A stretch of DNA of 64,000 nt from Acetobacterium malicum subsp. dehalogenans DSM 11527 (GCF_000472665.1 NZ_AXAC01000006.1:62479-126478), one strand, 5' to 3'; positions 45,095 to 54,781 are shown, counted from the stretch's first letter. Translations and numbers: made by a program. The notes: generated by a model not told the origin, from the letters alone.

Positions 45095-46471
45095 ATCAAT
45101 CAAATCATTAAAGAACCATCCTTTTATAAACTGGTAGCTGCCATTGCCATTCCCATCACTTTACAAAGCCTGATTACCATTGGTATCAACATGACCGATA
45201 CCATGATGGTAGGCGCTCTGGGCGAGGTACCTTTGTCTGGTGCCTCACTGGCCAATCAGTTCATTATGGTTTTTCAGATCTGTTGCATGGGGATTGGCAT
45301 GGGCGCTTCCGTGCTTACCTCCCGGTTCTGGGGAATGAAAAACCATCTTGCCTTAAAAAAAACCATTACCATTATGTTACGGATCTGTCTGGGTTTCGCG
45401 CTGTTCTTTTCGCTGGTGACCTTGTTTGCCCCTGAAGCGATCATGCGCATTTATACAACTGATCCGGAAATTATCCGGGAAGGCACGCGCTATTTTAAAT
45501 GGGCAGTTCCCTGTTACCTGCTTTTAGGTCTTTCGCTGACATCCACCATTGTCCTGCGCAGTGTCGGGCAGGTGCGGCTCCCTTTAGTTTCGTCTATTTT
45601 TGCATTTATTATCAATCTTTTCTTCAACTATTTGTTTATCTTCGGGAATTTCGGAGCCCCACGGATGGGCATAGAGGGTTCTGCCCTGTCCACCCTAATT
45701 GCCCGAATTGTCGAATTCTCATTTATTTGCGGTTATTTATTTTTTGTTGATAAAAAAATAAATTATCGGCTAAGGCACCTCTTTATGCGCTGCCGGGATA
45801 TCTTGAAGGAATACATTGACATAGCGCTTCCGGTTCTGATCAGTGATATTTTACTCGCCCTTGGCAACAATGCTGTGGCGATGGTAATCGGACGACTGGG
45901 TGTCAGTTTCGTCTCGGCCAATGCCATCACCCTGGTTCTTCAGCAACTCAGCACCGTATTTATCCAGGGCATAGCCAACGCCAGTGCCATTATAACCGGC
46001 CACACCCTGGGTCGGGGTGATGAGGAAACCGCCCAGCAACAAGGGATCACTTTTTTATATCTGGGCATTGCCGTTGGCATCTGTGGTGCCATGATCATCT
46101 GGATCACCAGCAAACCGATGATCAGTCTCTACAATCTGACGTCAGAAACCCAACAAATTGCAGCTCAACTGATGTTTGCCATCGGTTTTATTGTTATCTT
46201 TCAATCTGCCAACAGCATCCTGACCAAGGGTGTCCTGCGCGGTGGCGGAGACACCCGGTTTTTAATGGTGGCAGATATTATTTTCTTATGGGTGGCCTCG
46301 GTTCCGCTTGGCGCATTGGCTGGTTTAGTCTGGCATCTACCTGCATTTTGGATCTATACGCTACTTAAAATTGATCAGATTATCAAAGCTATCTGGTGTA
46401 TTTATCGATTGAAAAGTCGAAAATGGATTAAAAAAATTGCTGTTGCTCCTATAAATCAAAATCAGAAATAA
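45095..46471 (+). CDS. MATE-family efflux transporter with apparent ATC start
   Basis: The MATE alignment needs the residues NQIIKEPSFYKLVAAIAIPI, encoded in frame from 45098 but preceded by ATC at 45095-45097, not ATG. GGGAGG at 45082-45087 is seven bases before that codon, ideal spacing. An in-frame stop lies at 45080, and the first ATG is at 45191, which would delete the first membrane segment. The protein from ATC is 458 residues, normal for MATE. Either ATC serves as a rare start, or the ATG was lost. It has no GHKL tail, unlike the MATE fusion at 42120-43847. Confidence 0.85.
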   Translation: MNQIIKEPSFYKLVAAIAIPITLQSLITIGINMTDTMMVGALGEVPLSGASLANQFIMVFQICCMGIGMGASVLTSRFWGMKNHLALKKTITIMLRICLGFALFFSLVTLFAPEAIMRIYTTDPEIIREGTRYFKWAVPCYLLLGLSLTSTIVLRSVGQVRLPLVSSIFAFIINLFFNYLFIFGNFGAPRMGIEGSALSTLIARIVEFSFICGYLFFVDKKINYRLRHLFMRCRDILKEYIDIALPVLISDILLALGNNAVAMVIGRLGVSFVSANAITLVLQQLSTVFIQGIANASAIITGHTLGRGDEETAQQQGITFLYLGIAVGICGAMIIWITSKPMISLYNLTSETQQIAAQLMFAIGFIVIFQSANSILTKGVLRGGGDTRFLMVADIIFLWVASVPLGALAGLVWHLPAFWIYTLLKIDQIIKAIWCIYRLKSRKWIKKIAVAPINQNQK

Positions 46472-46626
46472 GCCTTTTCCGTTTCTTTTTGTAACAGATA
46501 AGGTCTTACTGAATTTAATAATAGTCATTTCACAGAAAAAGTGGTAAAATAAAGGAATTCTCAAATCGAATTTTAAACATCAATTTTTGAACAAACCCAT
46601 TCCTAAACTTAATGGAGGTAACCATC

Positions 46627-47070
46627 TTGCGAATCACAAGAGACGAATATCATGGACGTACGAAATTAACAAAAAAAGATAAAAAAGAATCCGTTGCCAA
46701 CGCGCCCTCAGAGTCCTCGGCACCGTTAGAAGCCCCGACTCCTTCAGAATCGCCTTTAAGCACTGCAACAAATCTCCCTCAAAAGAGTAAAAACAAGGCT
46801 GATTTATCCGTACGGTTATCAGATTCTGAAATAAAAAAACAATTATCGATTTTAGCTGAAGAAACAATCAATCAATTATCAGATCCCAACAAAGTGCTGA
46901 AAGATGTGGAAGATATTTATCTCATTTTTAAAGGGCAGATGATGGTAATCAATAAGTGCCGCTTACTTACTGTCAGCGAACAGCAGGAGCAGAACGCCCA
47001 GGTTTATGCTTGTTACTACAAGAAGAAATTTGAGCTGAAAAAATTGGAAATGCAAAAAAAGAACGACTGA
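46627..47070 (+). CDS. Small charged protein of unknown function
   Basis: This 147-residue protein has a Lys-rich N-terminus, a Ser/Pro/Ala-rich low-complexity linker (about 25-60) and a helical C-terminal part with many Lys and Glu. No signal peptide or known domain was recognised. The start is TTG at 46627, placed by GGAGGT seven bases upstream; an ATG at 46612 overlaps that site and is less likely. It is single-gene, with its own terminator. Confidence 0.7.
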   Translation: MRITRDEYHGRTKLTKKDKKESVANAPSESSAPLEAPTPSESPLSTATNLPQKSKNKADLSVRLSDSEIKKQLSILAEETINQLSDPNKVLKDVEDIYLIFKGQMMVINKCRLLTVSEQQEQNAQVYACYYKKKFELKKLEMQKKND

Positions 47071-47120
47071 TTTTTTCAGTTCTGCTAACTTATCTTATCA
47101 AAACCCTTGTGTCAAAGAAA

Positions 47121-47153
47121 AAAACCATGGAGATAAACACACGCCATGGTTTT
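47121..47153. terminator. Bidirectional terminator between convergent genes
   Basis: AAAACCATGG (47121-47130) pairs with CCATGGTTTT (47144-47153), with A runs on the left and T runs on the right. It serves the small charged protein gene and the dioxygenase gene. Confidence 0.9.
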
Positions 47154-47174
47154 TTCTGATTGTAAATCTTTCGA

Positions 47175-47963
47175 TTACTGGTCCGTATTTTTTTCAGCGA
47201 TCAAATAGCTTGTCATCGATATGGAGCCCAGTGTGCGTGAATCATTGAAAATGGTGATCGCGTCATCTCCATCTGATGCACCCAAAACGTATAACAGCGG
47301 ATAGAAATGTTCGGGGGTAATAAAGGCTACTTTGGAAGACTCGCCAGCCAAATGGTAATCTATGATTGCCCCATGTTCCACGTTTAAAATCTTCTGTCGA
47401 ATGTAGTTATCAAAGGTATCTGCCCATGGATAACCACCTTCCAGCGCCCAGTTTACCCGGGACAGATTATGAACAATATTACCACTTCCCAAGATCAACA
47501 CCCCCTGTTCCCTAAGTGAAGTCAGCTCCTGTCCAATTTTATAGTGGATTTCCGCTGCTGCTCGCATATCAATACTCAACTGATAGACTGGAATTTCTGC
47601 CGCAGGATACATGCGATGCAGCACCGACCAGGTTCCATGATCAATCCCCCAGGTGTTATCGACTTTGACTGTCCGACTGATCCGGTTTCTGGTAATTTCT
47701 GCCAGCTCCGGTGCACCAGGAGCCGGGTAGACAACCCGGTATAGTTCATCGGGAAACCCGTACATATCATAGACCATCGCTGGTTTTTCCGAGTTGTTGA
47801 TTCTGGTTTCAGCGGTGTACCAGTGGGCTGAAATAGACAAAATTGCTTTAGGCTTGGGAATTTTTTTCGCAATTTCTTCCCAGCCGCGGGTAAGTTCATT
47901 ATTTTCAACTGCATTCATGGGCGAACCATGACCAACAAACAAAACCGGCATTTTTACATTCAT
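47175..47963 (-). CDS. LigB-like class III extradiol dioxygenase (YgiD/DODA type)
   Basis: This 262-residue protein has the metal-site pattern FVGHGSPMNAVE, SAHWYTAE, DHGTWSVL and a late EHFYPLLYVLGA, as in bacterial 4,5-DOPA dioxygenase-like enzymes. The start at 47963 follows GGAGG; the longer frame lacks a site. An oxygenase in an anaerobe may act in oxygen defence or have an altered reaction. Single gene. Confidence 0.9.
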   Translation of the reverse strand: MNVKMPVLFVGHGSPMNAVENNELTRGWEEIAKKIPKPKAILSISAHWYTAETRINNSEKPAMVYDMYGFPDELYRVVYPAPGAPELAEITRNRISRTVKVDNTWGIDHGTWSVLHRMYPAAEIPVYQLSIDMRAAAEIHYKIGQELTSLREQGVLILGSGNIVHNLSRVNWALEGGYPWADTFDNYIRQKILNVEHGAIIDYHLAGESSKVAFITPEHFYPLLYVLGASDGDDAITIFNDSRTLGSISMTSYLIAEKNTDQ

Positions 47964-48186
47964 TTTATTTTCCTCCAACACGCTCAAACTAGTCAAACCT
48001 AAACAGAACCGAGTCGATAGTCTCAATTATATCACTATTTAGTGTTTTCTTCGGTAATTTAAAATTAAAAAAAGTTTTTCTCCCCAGTGTTTGTTATCGA
48101 AAATATTGAGTATCCCAGAAATTTATATCCCATCGCAACTTATGATTAAACTTCAACTAATCCCCTGTTTTGTCTTTATTTCAACA

Positions 48187-48236
48187 AAAAAAATCGCAGC
48201 AAATAAGGACGTATGTCCTATTGCCGCGAGATTTTA
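48187..48236 (-). terminator. Terminator of the flavodoxin gene
   Basis: A stem with arms near TCGCAGCAAATAAGGAC and GTCCTATTGCCGCGA is followed on the minus strand by a T7 run. Confidence 0.75.
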
Positions 48237-48247
48237 AACTATTTTAC

Positions 48248-48685
48248 TCAGATACTGCTTGAAGTCAGGCGTTTACCTAAATCTCGGCAGGCTTCCAGGC
48301 CTTCTTCATCCGGTGTATCATTGATTTTCAAACCATCATCCACCAGATTAGCTCCCGTTTTCTTCATTCGCTCTTCCCATTCATCCATCCATTGCCCATC
48401 GCCCCAATCGTAGGAGCCAAACAGCGCTAACGGTTTTCCTTCAAGGTTTTCTTTTTCCAATTCAGTAACAAAGGGTTCCATTTCCTGTTCTTCCAGTTCT
48501 TCGGCCCCCATGGAAGGGCAACCCAGCGCAATGGCATCACTACTTAACAATTCTTCGATACTGGCTTTGTCGACGCTGACAACCTTAACCTCAGCACCGC
48601 CTACCTCTGCTCCGGCGGCAACTGCTTCGGCCATTTCCTGAGTATTTCCGGTTCCACTCCAATAAATAATTGATACTTTTTTCAT
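48248..48685 (-). CDS. Flavodoxin
   Basis: This 145-residue protein has the FMN phosphate loop SGTGNT at 10-15 and the later GSYDWGDGQWMDEW that packs on the isoalloxazine ring. Flavodoxins replace ferredoxin as low-potential electron carriers. AGGAGAATTTATA precedes the ATG. Confidence 0.95.
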   Translation of the reverse strand: MKKVSIIYWSGTGNTQEMAEAVAAGAEVGGAEVKVVSVDKASIEELLSSDAIALGCPSMGAEELEEQEMEPFVTELEKENLEGKPLALFGSYDWGDGQWMDEWEERMKKTGANLVDDGLKINDTPDEEGLEACRDLGKRLTSSSI

Positions 48686-48959
48686 TATAAATTCTCCTGA
48701 TCTGAATAATTTTTGTTAAATCATCTTTAATTTAACAGACATCATTTGTGATCATTTCCAGGGTTTCTTTCCATTTTAGCGTCATACCGTCCTCCACTTT
48801 TTATGTCAGAGATCATCAATCCGCAAAGCAAGATGGCCTCTTTTGTTAGTTTTTTCTAACATATTAGCAAGGGTTTTGGTTTTTGTCAATCCTTTTTAGC
48901 ATTTATTTTTAAACATTTCGAATCCGTTTCTCTGTTATCAAAACTTTGACCTGTCCAAC

Positions 48960-49460
48960 TCAGCTGTTGTCAACTTCAAGCCTCCTATCTTTTAGCTGAT
49001 GCAGTTTTAACATCACCAGTCGGGCAATGGGCTGGGCAATCAACGCTTCCACAGCCAATGAAATGGCAAAGTTTCGCGGCCATTTATAGAAAAACAGTAC
49101 TATCGGCTCCATACTCACTTGACGGTTGCCAATCCAGGGGCCGATGACGGTCAAAAATATCGACATTAACAAAACATTGCATAAAATATTCACCACCATA
49201 TGAGCCGCAAAGCTATCATCCTTTTCTATAATCTTACCAGTCATCCAGCCTGCTGGTTTGTAGGTGATTAAAACCAGAGCAATCACGATCACCCAAATAA
49301 AGGGAATTATTTTAAGTGCATCTCCCCAGACGTCCATTCTAAAGCCAACCTCAAAGCAGCTAATCAGGGGGGCAATAATGTTCACCGAGATGATTGAAAT
49401 CACCATCATAAACAGTGTAAATTCTTTCTTGTTGCGGGGTAGTTTCATGTAAAATTCCAT
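48960..49460 (-). CDS. DUF2798 membrane protein
   Basis: This 166-residue protein has four membrane segments arranged as two related halves: PRNKKEFTLFMMVISIISVN begins the first and PRNFAISLAVEALIAQPIAR the second. This is the DUF2798 pattern, of unknown function. The start at 49460 follows GAGG; a start at 49475 is possible but its site is poor. Confidence 0.85.
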   Translation of the reverse strand: MEFYMKLPRNKKEFTLFMMVISIISVNIIAPLISCFEVGFRMDVWGDALKIIPFIWVIVIALVLITYKPAGWMTGKIIEKDDSFAAHMVVNILCNVLLMSIFLTVIGPWIGNRQVSMEPIVLFFYKWPRNFAISLAVEALIAQPIARLVMLKLHQLKDRRLEVDNS

Positions 49461-49509
49461 TATCCATTTCCTCATCTTCTTATTATTTTAAAATTTTAGG
49501 CAAAAAATA

Positions 49510-49537
49510 AGCGTGAGACCTAGATTGGTCTCACGCT
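49510..49537 (-). terminator. Terminator of the aldo/keto reductase end of the MerR operon
   Basis: AGCGTGAGACC (49510-49520) and GGTCTCACGCT (49527-49537) form a perfect 11-bp stem. The minus strand continues TATTTTTTG. Confidence 0.9.
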
Positions 49538-49700
49538 GAACAATTATACGCGCTAAAAATTTCAATGATTGTATTATATACGAACTGCAAAAATTTTGTA
49601 AGTGTTTTTTCCTTCTTTCTACCACTTTTTAATTTTTCAGTTTTCGATATTCTCCATCCATCAACTTCATCAGCTGCGCTTTTGTCAATCTAAAAAAGCA

Positions 49701-50843
49701 TCAACCCCAAGCCGACCCTTCATCCAGCATCTTCTGGAAATCTTTCAAAGCCGTGGGGATATCAATATTCTGCGGACAGACCTGTTTGCACTGACCGCAT
49801 TCAATGCAGGCACCCGGTCGCTTTTCCTCATCCATTCCGGCAATCGCCATCGGGGCGATGAAGCCCGGTTGGAATTTGTGATCATTATAATGATGCAGCA
49901 GCGTCGGAATATCCAATTCTTGGGGACACTCGGAACAGCAATATTTACAAGCCGTACAGGGCAGCATCGCGAGCATACTGTCTCTGATTTCCGCAACCAC
50001 TGATTGTTCCTGCACGGTTAGCGGTTTAATCGATTCATAGGTTTTGATGTTTTCCTCCACCTGTTCCAGCGTTGACATCCCCGATAAGGTCACTACCACA
50101 CCGGGTAATCCCTGCAGAAAGCGGAAGGCCCAGGCTGCTGTGCTTTCATCTGGTCGCAGTTCCCGAAGTTTCGCCGTTTTTTCATCGTCAAAACTAGCCA
50201 GGGCCCCACCCCGAACCGGTTCCATCACCCAAATGGGTAGATTCTTTTCGATCAGCATCTCATAGATTTCATTGGCTTTCTGTAATTTCCAGTCGAGATA
50301 GTTCAACTGAATCTGACAAAATTCCATGTGTTCGCCGTAGCGTTCAATAAAGCGCTCAATGGTTGGCTTCAGCCCATGGGTCGAAAAACCCAGATGCTTA
50401 ATTCGCCCGTTTTTCTTCTGCTCAATCAGGTACTCAACAATTCCCCAACGTTCGTCAAAATAGACATCAATATTTCGCTCATAGACATTGTGAATCAGAT
50501 AAAAGTCAAAATAATCGACGCCGCATTTTTTCAACTGTTCCTCAAACTGGGCTTTCGCATCCCAGCTTTCTCTGACTTCATAGCCGGGAAATTTGCTGGC
50601 CAGATAATAGCTGTCCCGGGGATAATTTTTAAGCGTTTTTCCCAACACAGTTTCGGATGCTCCGCCATGGTAAGCGTAAGCCGTATCAAAGTAATTCACT
50701 CCATTCTTAATGGCAACATCCACCATCTTTGCTGTTTCTTCCTCATTGACCGGAGCATTAAAGCCTTCGCCAATAGTTGGCAGACGCATGCCTCCAAAAC
50801 CCAATGCCGATAGTTTTTTGTCCTGAAAATTCTGATAAATCAT
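49701..50843 (-). CDS. Aldo/keto reductase with C-terminal 4Fe-4S domain 1
   Basis: This 380-residue protein is an AKR barrel (FDTAYAYHGG, SKFPGY, YLIHNV carry the Asp/Tyr/Lys/His tetrad region). A ferredoxin-like tail with CTACKYCCSECPQ and CIECGQCKQVCPQN can hold two 4Fe-4S clusters. Such fused reductases are typical of anaerobes; the physiological substrate is unknown. The start at 50843 follows GGAGGAAAAA. It is last in a likely operon beginning with larB. Confidence 0.93.
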   Translation of the reverse strand: MIYQNFQDKKLSALGFGGMRLPTIGEGFNAPVNEEETAKMVDVAIKNGVNYFDTAYAYHGGASETVLGKTLKNYPRDSYYLASKFPGYEVRESWDAKAQFEEQLKKCGVDYFDFYLIHNVYERNIDVYFDERWGIVEYLIEQKKNGRIKHLGFSTHGLKPTIERFIERYGEHMEFCQIQLNYLDWKLQKANEIYEMLIEKNLPIWVMEPVRGGALASFDDEKTAKLRELRPDESTAAWAFRFLQGLPGVVVTLSGMSTLEQVEENIKTYESIKPLTVQEQSVVAEIRDSMLAMLPCTACKYCCSECPQELDIPTLLHHYNDHKFQPGFIAPMAIAGMDEEKRPGACIECGQCKQVCPQNIDIPTALKDFQKMLDEGSAWG

Positions 50844-50961
50844 TTTTTCCTCCAATATTTTAATTGTTATTTTTGTTTATTAGGCCACTTCATTTTCGGG
50901 ATCACTTTCGATCTTTTAATGATTCGAGCCAGGAATGCCACCGCAATTGATGGTTCTGTTT

Positions 50962-51378
50962 TTACTGTACTTTTAGTTTGTTATACGCTTCATCCGTCAC
51001 CGGTTCAAGCCATTCATGGCTGGCACCTTCCGTCGGAACGGTCAATGATAGATGGGCAAAGGCATCGTTCTTTGCCGCACCATGCCAATGCTTAACTTCC
51101 GCTGCGATGTACACCACATCGCCACTTTTCAGCGACCGAACTTCTTGTCCGGCTTCCTGATACCAGCCATGGCCACCAACACAGATTAATATCTGCCCAC
51201 ATCCATGATGGATATGCCAGTTATTACGGCAACCCGGTTCAAAAGTAACATTGTAAATGTCAACCTCCTGATCATTCAAAAGACTTAAGTAACTCTTTCC
51301 AATAAAGTACGGGGCCAATCCCAGGTTTTCCGGACCTAACGCAAAATCAGATACCTTCTCCAATTCTTGTTTTTTCAT
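50962..51378 (-). CDS. Cupin-domain protein
   Basis: This 138-residue protein has motif 1 NWHIHHGCGQILICVGG and motif 2 GDVVYIAAEVKHWHG. The first is the metal-binding HxH pattern, but the usual Glu is Gln. Close relatives travel with aldo/keto reductases and MerR regulators. Function unknown; a small-molecule isomerase or oxygenase is possible. AAGGAGTAAAAATT precedes the ATG. Confidence 0.9.
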   Translation of the reverse strand: MKKQELEKVSDFALGPENLGLAPYFIGKSYLSLLNDQEVDIYNVTFEPGCRNNWHIHHGCGQILICVGGHGWYQEAGQEVRSLKSGDVVYIAAEVKHWHGAAKNDAFAHLSLTVPTEGASHEWLEPVTDEAYNKLKVQ

Positions 51379-51409
51379 AATTTTTACTCCTTATCTATTT
51401 TTCTGATGA

Positions 51410-51937
51410 TTAAACTCCAGATAAGCTGAACGAAATTCTCACCGCTCCATTGCCAACCGCTTCGGCTAACCCTTCAGCATTTTCGATCGCTGCGATTCGG
51501 GTATAACGATAAGAGCTTGAGAAATTTTCATAGAATAATACAAGACAATCATCACCATACAGCATGAGATCACCCGCCCGGATTTCTCCAATCTGCTCAG
51601 CTGCTACAGGTAAAGCTTTCTCAAAATAATAGAGCTTTTCATTACCATTAAGTTCACTCATGTCAATGGTCAACGGCAGTTTTTCGACGAATTTCAGTGT
51701 TGTCTCATTTTCATAAAGATTCGCTAAAAATTCCTGGCCATCTACTGTTATCTTTACATTTTTCATCACCGATGTATTTTCAACCACTTCTTTAGTTATT
51801 TCCGGTTCATTAACTATCGCTGTATTTTCTTGCTTTACTGGCTCGTTTCTCTGGGTTTGGCCACTGTCGCAAGCCACCAAACACAAACATAAGGTCAGTA
51901 AAGCCAAAATTAAATACACCTTTTTCATCTTGCGCAT
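51410..51937 (-). CDS. Cyclophilin-like-fold lipoprotein
   Basis: This 175-residue protein has a lipoprotein signal (LCLVAC, Cys about 23), a short linker, then a cyclophilin-like beta-barrel (KITVDGQEFLANLYENETT, LPLTIDMSELNGNEKLYYF). Members of this family are often linked to aldo/keto reductases and cupins, as here. It acts outside the membrane; no enzyme activity is established. GGAGGAAACCGG precedes the ATG. Confidence 0.88.
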   Translation of the reverse strand: MRKMKKVYLILALLTLCLCLVACDSGQTQRNEPVKQENTAIVNEPEITKEVVENTSVMKNVKITVDGQEFLANLYENETTLKFVEKLPLTIDMSELNGNEKLYYFEKALPVAAEQIGEIRAGDLMLYGDDCLVLFYENFSSSYRYTRIAAIENAEGLAEAVGNGAVRISFSLSGV

Positions 51938-51976
51938 CCGGTTTCCTCCTTCTTTTTATTCCGGATATTTCACTAT

Positions 51977-52555
51977 TTATTTCTGATTTATTTCAATTTT
52001 TTTGATGATCTTGGCCGGGACTCCGCCGACAATCACATTAGCCGGTACATCTCTGGTAACCACCGCTCCGGCAGCAACAATGGCGCCGTCATCAATGGTA
52101 ACCCCGGGAAGCACCGTAGCCTGGGCACCAATCCAGACATTATTCCCAATTCGGATTGGTGCCGGAAACATGTCGCTGCGTTTTTGTGGATCGACAGCGT
52201 GGTTGAGGGTGGCCAGCACCACATTGTGGCCAATGAGAACCCCATCCCCAATAAAGATGCCACCCTGATCCTGAAAACAGCAACCTGAATTGATAAACAC
52301 ATTTTTGCCGACGTGAATATTTTTACCACAATCGGTAGAAAATGGCGGAAATAATCCAAAATTTTCATCTACTGGTTTGCCCGTCAAGCGGGAAAAAATT
52401 TCCCGGATTTCTTCCGGCGGATGATAGCCGCCATTGAGCTCCGTCGTCAGTTTCAGTGCTTCCTGAGAGATGGCATGCATCATCCGATGGACTTCCGAGC
52501 CACCTTCAACCACCGTTCCCCGATTCAACTGTTCCATAAAATTATTAATATCCAT
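51977..52555 (-). CDS. Sugar O-acetyltransferase (LacA/Maa-like hexapeptide repeat)
   Basis: This 192-residue protein has left-handed beta-helix repeats ([48 protein letters not shown]) with a catalytic His in [10 protein letters not shown]. It transfers acetyl from acetyl-CoA to sugar or thiogalactoside-type acceptors. It lies 57 bases after larC and is probably co-transcribed. Confidence 0.92.
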   Translation of the reverse strand: MDINNFMEQLNRGTVVEGGSEVHRMMHAISQEALKLTTELNGGYHPPEEIREIFSRLTGKPVDENFGLFPPFSTDCGKNIHVGKNVFINSGCCFQDQGGIFIGDGVLIGHNVVLATLNHAVDPQKRSDMFPAPIRIGNNVWIGAQATVLPGVTIDDGAIVAAGAVVTRDVPANVIVGGVPAKIIKKIEINQK

Positions 52556-52612
52556 TTTTTCTCTTTAATCCTCCCAAACTTTGTTATTTGATCATCCCGA
52601 TTATTTTCTCAG

Positions 52613-53965
52613 TCACGAGGATAGTGGCAACTCAAAACGATTGAGTTCAACGAGTTCAACGCCTCTTATGCCTTCAGCCGCTTCGCACTCTTTTTTGATG
52701 ATGTGGTAAACATCCTGATAAGCCAACCGATGTTTTTCACATAGCTCCACCACACTGGTGTATTCCGGATAAATCCGTTTCCCGGATGCCAGTTCACAAA
52801 CCTTGACCTGAGCTTCTCCCAGACTGGTTTTGATTTTTTTAACAGTCCGCTTTAAGCCGGTACTTTCCATCTGAATCCGCCTGATCCCGATGGTGGTGGT
52901 TTCCTCGAATATAATCTGTTCTATTGTTGTGATATCCGCTTTGGTGCAGATTACATTGAGCAAATAGGCGGGCCGATTCTTTTTCATATAAACCGGGCTA
53001 TAATGGACATCTCGGGCACCGGCCTCAAACAGCCGCTCCATGACAAAACCCAGAATTTCACCGCCACAGTCATCAATGTTGGTTTCCAGTTTATAAATGC
53101 AGTCCTGTTTTTGGGTTTTATCGGTGATCAGCATCGCCCGCAGCAAGCTGGGCTGGTCGTAGGTTCGTTTGCCGGCGCCGATACCGGTTTTTTCAATGGT
53201 AAACTGCTTGGGCAACTGGTCACTAGTTTTGATAGCTGCCACAATGGCCGCCCCGGTTGGGGTAATCAACTCCCCTTCGGCGCTGATAATATGCAGATTC
53301 AACTGGTGACTGGCAGCGATATGGGTCACGGCCGGCACGGGAATGGGGATGGTTCCATGTTGACAGCGGACAAAGCCCCGGCCTTCATAAACTTCCGGCA
53401 CAATCACCTCCCGGATGTCCAGATTGTCCAGACAAACGGCCACCGCTACAATATCGACAATCGAATCCACCGCGCCCACCTCGTGAAAATCAACCCGCTC
53501 CCGGTCCACCCCATGGGCTTTGGCTTCGGCATCGGCAATAATCGAAAAGATCTGGATGGCCAATGCCTTGGCATGATTGGTGATCTGAGCCTGGTTGATG
53601 ATTCCGACAATATCGGGCAGACACCGATGATCATGGGCATGAGTCTTTTTAACTTGATGTGGATGATGATGTACCGTCTTCGAATCATGGGCGTGACCAT
53701 GTCCATCGCTGTGAGGAAGGTGATGCTCACCATGCAGATAGGCCATATCGTGATCATGGTTGTCGTGATCCAGAATAACCTGAAAATCACAGACATCCAG
53801 CCCAGCCTTTTTCACCCGGCTGATAGCAATATCAAAGCCACTAATGGGTAGGCTTTTAAGAGCACTTTCCAGCACTTGCTGATCAGCGCCCAGATCGAGC
53901 AGCGCCGCCACCGTCATATCACCACTGATGCCGGAATAACATTCCAGGTATAAGGTCCGGCTCAT
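52613..53965 (-). CDS. larC: LarC, nickel-pincer cofactor nickel insertase
   Basis: This 450-residue protein begins LYLECYSGISGDM and contains a His-rich stretch (about 70-125) that may hold Ni2+. The later KLETNIDDCGGEILGFVMERLFEAGARD is a LarC hallmark. LarC inserts nickel into the pyridinium-dithiocarboxylate pincer nucleotide with CTP. In Lactobacillus it is made by programmed frameshift as LarC1/LarC2; here one frame covers both parts. Its ATG overlaps the larB stop. LarE and LarA are not in the window. Confidence 0.95.
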   Translation of the reverse strand: MSRTLYLECYSGISGDMTVAALLDLGADQQVLESALKSLPISGFDIAISRVKKAGLDVCDFQVILDHDNHDHDMAYLHGEHHLPHSDGHGHAHDSKTVHHHPHQVKKTHAHDHRCLPDIVGIINQAQITNHAKALAIQIFSIIADAEAKAHGVDRERVDFHEVGAVDSIVDIVAVAVCLDNLDIREVIVPEVYEGRGFVRCQHGTIPIPVPAVTHIAASHQLNLHIISAEGELITPTGAAIVAAIKTSDQLPKQFTIEKTGIGAGKRTYDQPSLLRAMLITDKTQKQDCIYKLETNIDDCGGEILGFVMERLFEAGARDVHYSPVYMKKNRPAYLLNVICTKADITTIEQIIFEETTTIGIRRIQMESTGLKRTVKKIKTSLGEAQVKVCELASGKRIYPEYTSVVELCEKHRLAYQDVYHIIKKECEAAEGIRGVELVELNRFELPLSS

Positions 53966-54708
53966 GATCGCACCCCCAAGCGGTTAATCTGGGTGGCGGT
54001 ATAACCAGCGCCATAGCCATTGTCGATGTTAACCACCGAGATCCCATTGGCACAGGAGTTGATCATTGTCAGTAGCGCCGAAATACCACCCAGGCTGGCA
54101 CCATAGCCAACAGAGGTGGGCACCCCGATTACCGGCTTGTCCACCAGCCCGCCAATAACGCTGGCCAGAGCACCTTCCATCCCGGCCACCGCAATCACGC
54201 AATTGGCACTCTGGATCACATCCAATTGGGAAAGAATCCGGTGAATCCCGGCAACACCGACATCGTAAAGTCGTTCCACATGAGAGCCAAAATACTCAGC
54301 CGTCTGGGCAGCCTCTTCGGCCACCGGGATATCGGCAGTTCCGGCCGAACAGACGGCAATTTTTCCGACCCGTTGTTTGCCCGGTTTTTCGATTTTGATA
54401 ATCCGGGAAATCTCGTCGTAAACAACTTCCGGATAGGCTGCTTTGATCATTTCATATTGATGGTGTGAGGCCCGAGTTCCCATCACCTCTCCATCTTGTT
54501 CATAAAGCTTTCCAAATATATTCAGCAAATGGGCATCTGCCTTGCCGCTACAGAAGATCACCTCGGCAAAACCGGATCGCATCTTTCGATGAGTATCCAG
54601 TTTGGCATAGCCCATTTCTTCAAAAGGCTGCCGACGAAAAAAAAGCTCTGCTTCCTCCACAGAGATCTCTCCCGTTTTTACTTTTTTTAATATTTCCTGT
54701 GTTTCCAT
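53962..54708 (-). CDS. larB: LarB, nickel-pincer cofactor pathway carboxylase/hydrolase
   Basis: This 248-residue protein has an N-terminal helical part and a C-terminal PurE-like Rossmann domain (AVCSAGTADIPVAEEAAQTAEY, GVAGIHRIL, GVPTSVGYGASLGG). LarB carboxylates nicotinic acid adenine dinucleotide at C5 and releases AMP. AGAGGTG precedes the ATG at 54708. It is the first gene behind a MerR-type promoter and overlaps larC by four bases. Confidence 0.95.
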   Translation of the reverse strand: METQEILKKVKTGEISVEEAELFFRRQPFEEMGYAKLDTHRKMRSGFAEVIFCSGKADAHLLNIFGKLYEQDGEVMGTRASHHQYEMIKAAYPEVVYDEISRIIKIEKPGKQRVGKIAVCSAGTADIPVAEEAAQTAEYFGSHVERLYDVGVAGIHRILSQLDVIQSANCVIAVAGMEGALASVIGGLVDKPVIGVPTSVGYGASLGGISALLTMINSCANGISVVNIDNGYGAGYTATQINRLGVRS

Positions 54709-54750
54709 TTTCACCTCTGGTTTTACGCGTGTATCGCATTGATATTACTA

Positions 54751-54781
54751 ACTGTATCATCTGGAGTTCACTCCAAGTCAA
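54751..54781 (-). promoter_or_regulatory. MerR-type promoter of the larB operon
   Basis: On the minus strand TTGACT (complement 54776-54781) and TACAGT (complement 54751-54756) are separated by exactly 19 bases holding TGGAGTGAACTCCA. The over-long spacer with a dyad is the signature of MerR-activated promoters. Two similar sites precede the AKR and merR genes. Confidence 0.88.

Noticed and set aside
53003-53851. 282-codon plus-strand frame inside larC
   Set aside because: It lies fully antisense to a well-conserved gene and follows its codon pattern; no ribosome site or family match was seen.
52613-53965. Programmed frameshift in larC
   Set aside because: One continuous frame covers both LarC parts.
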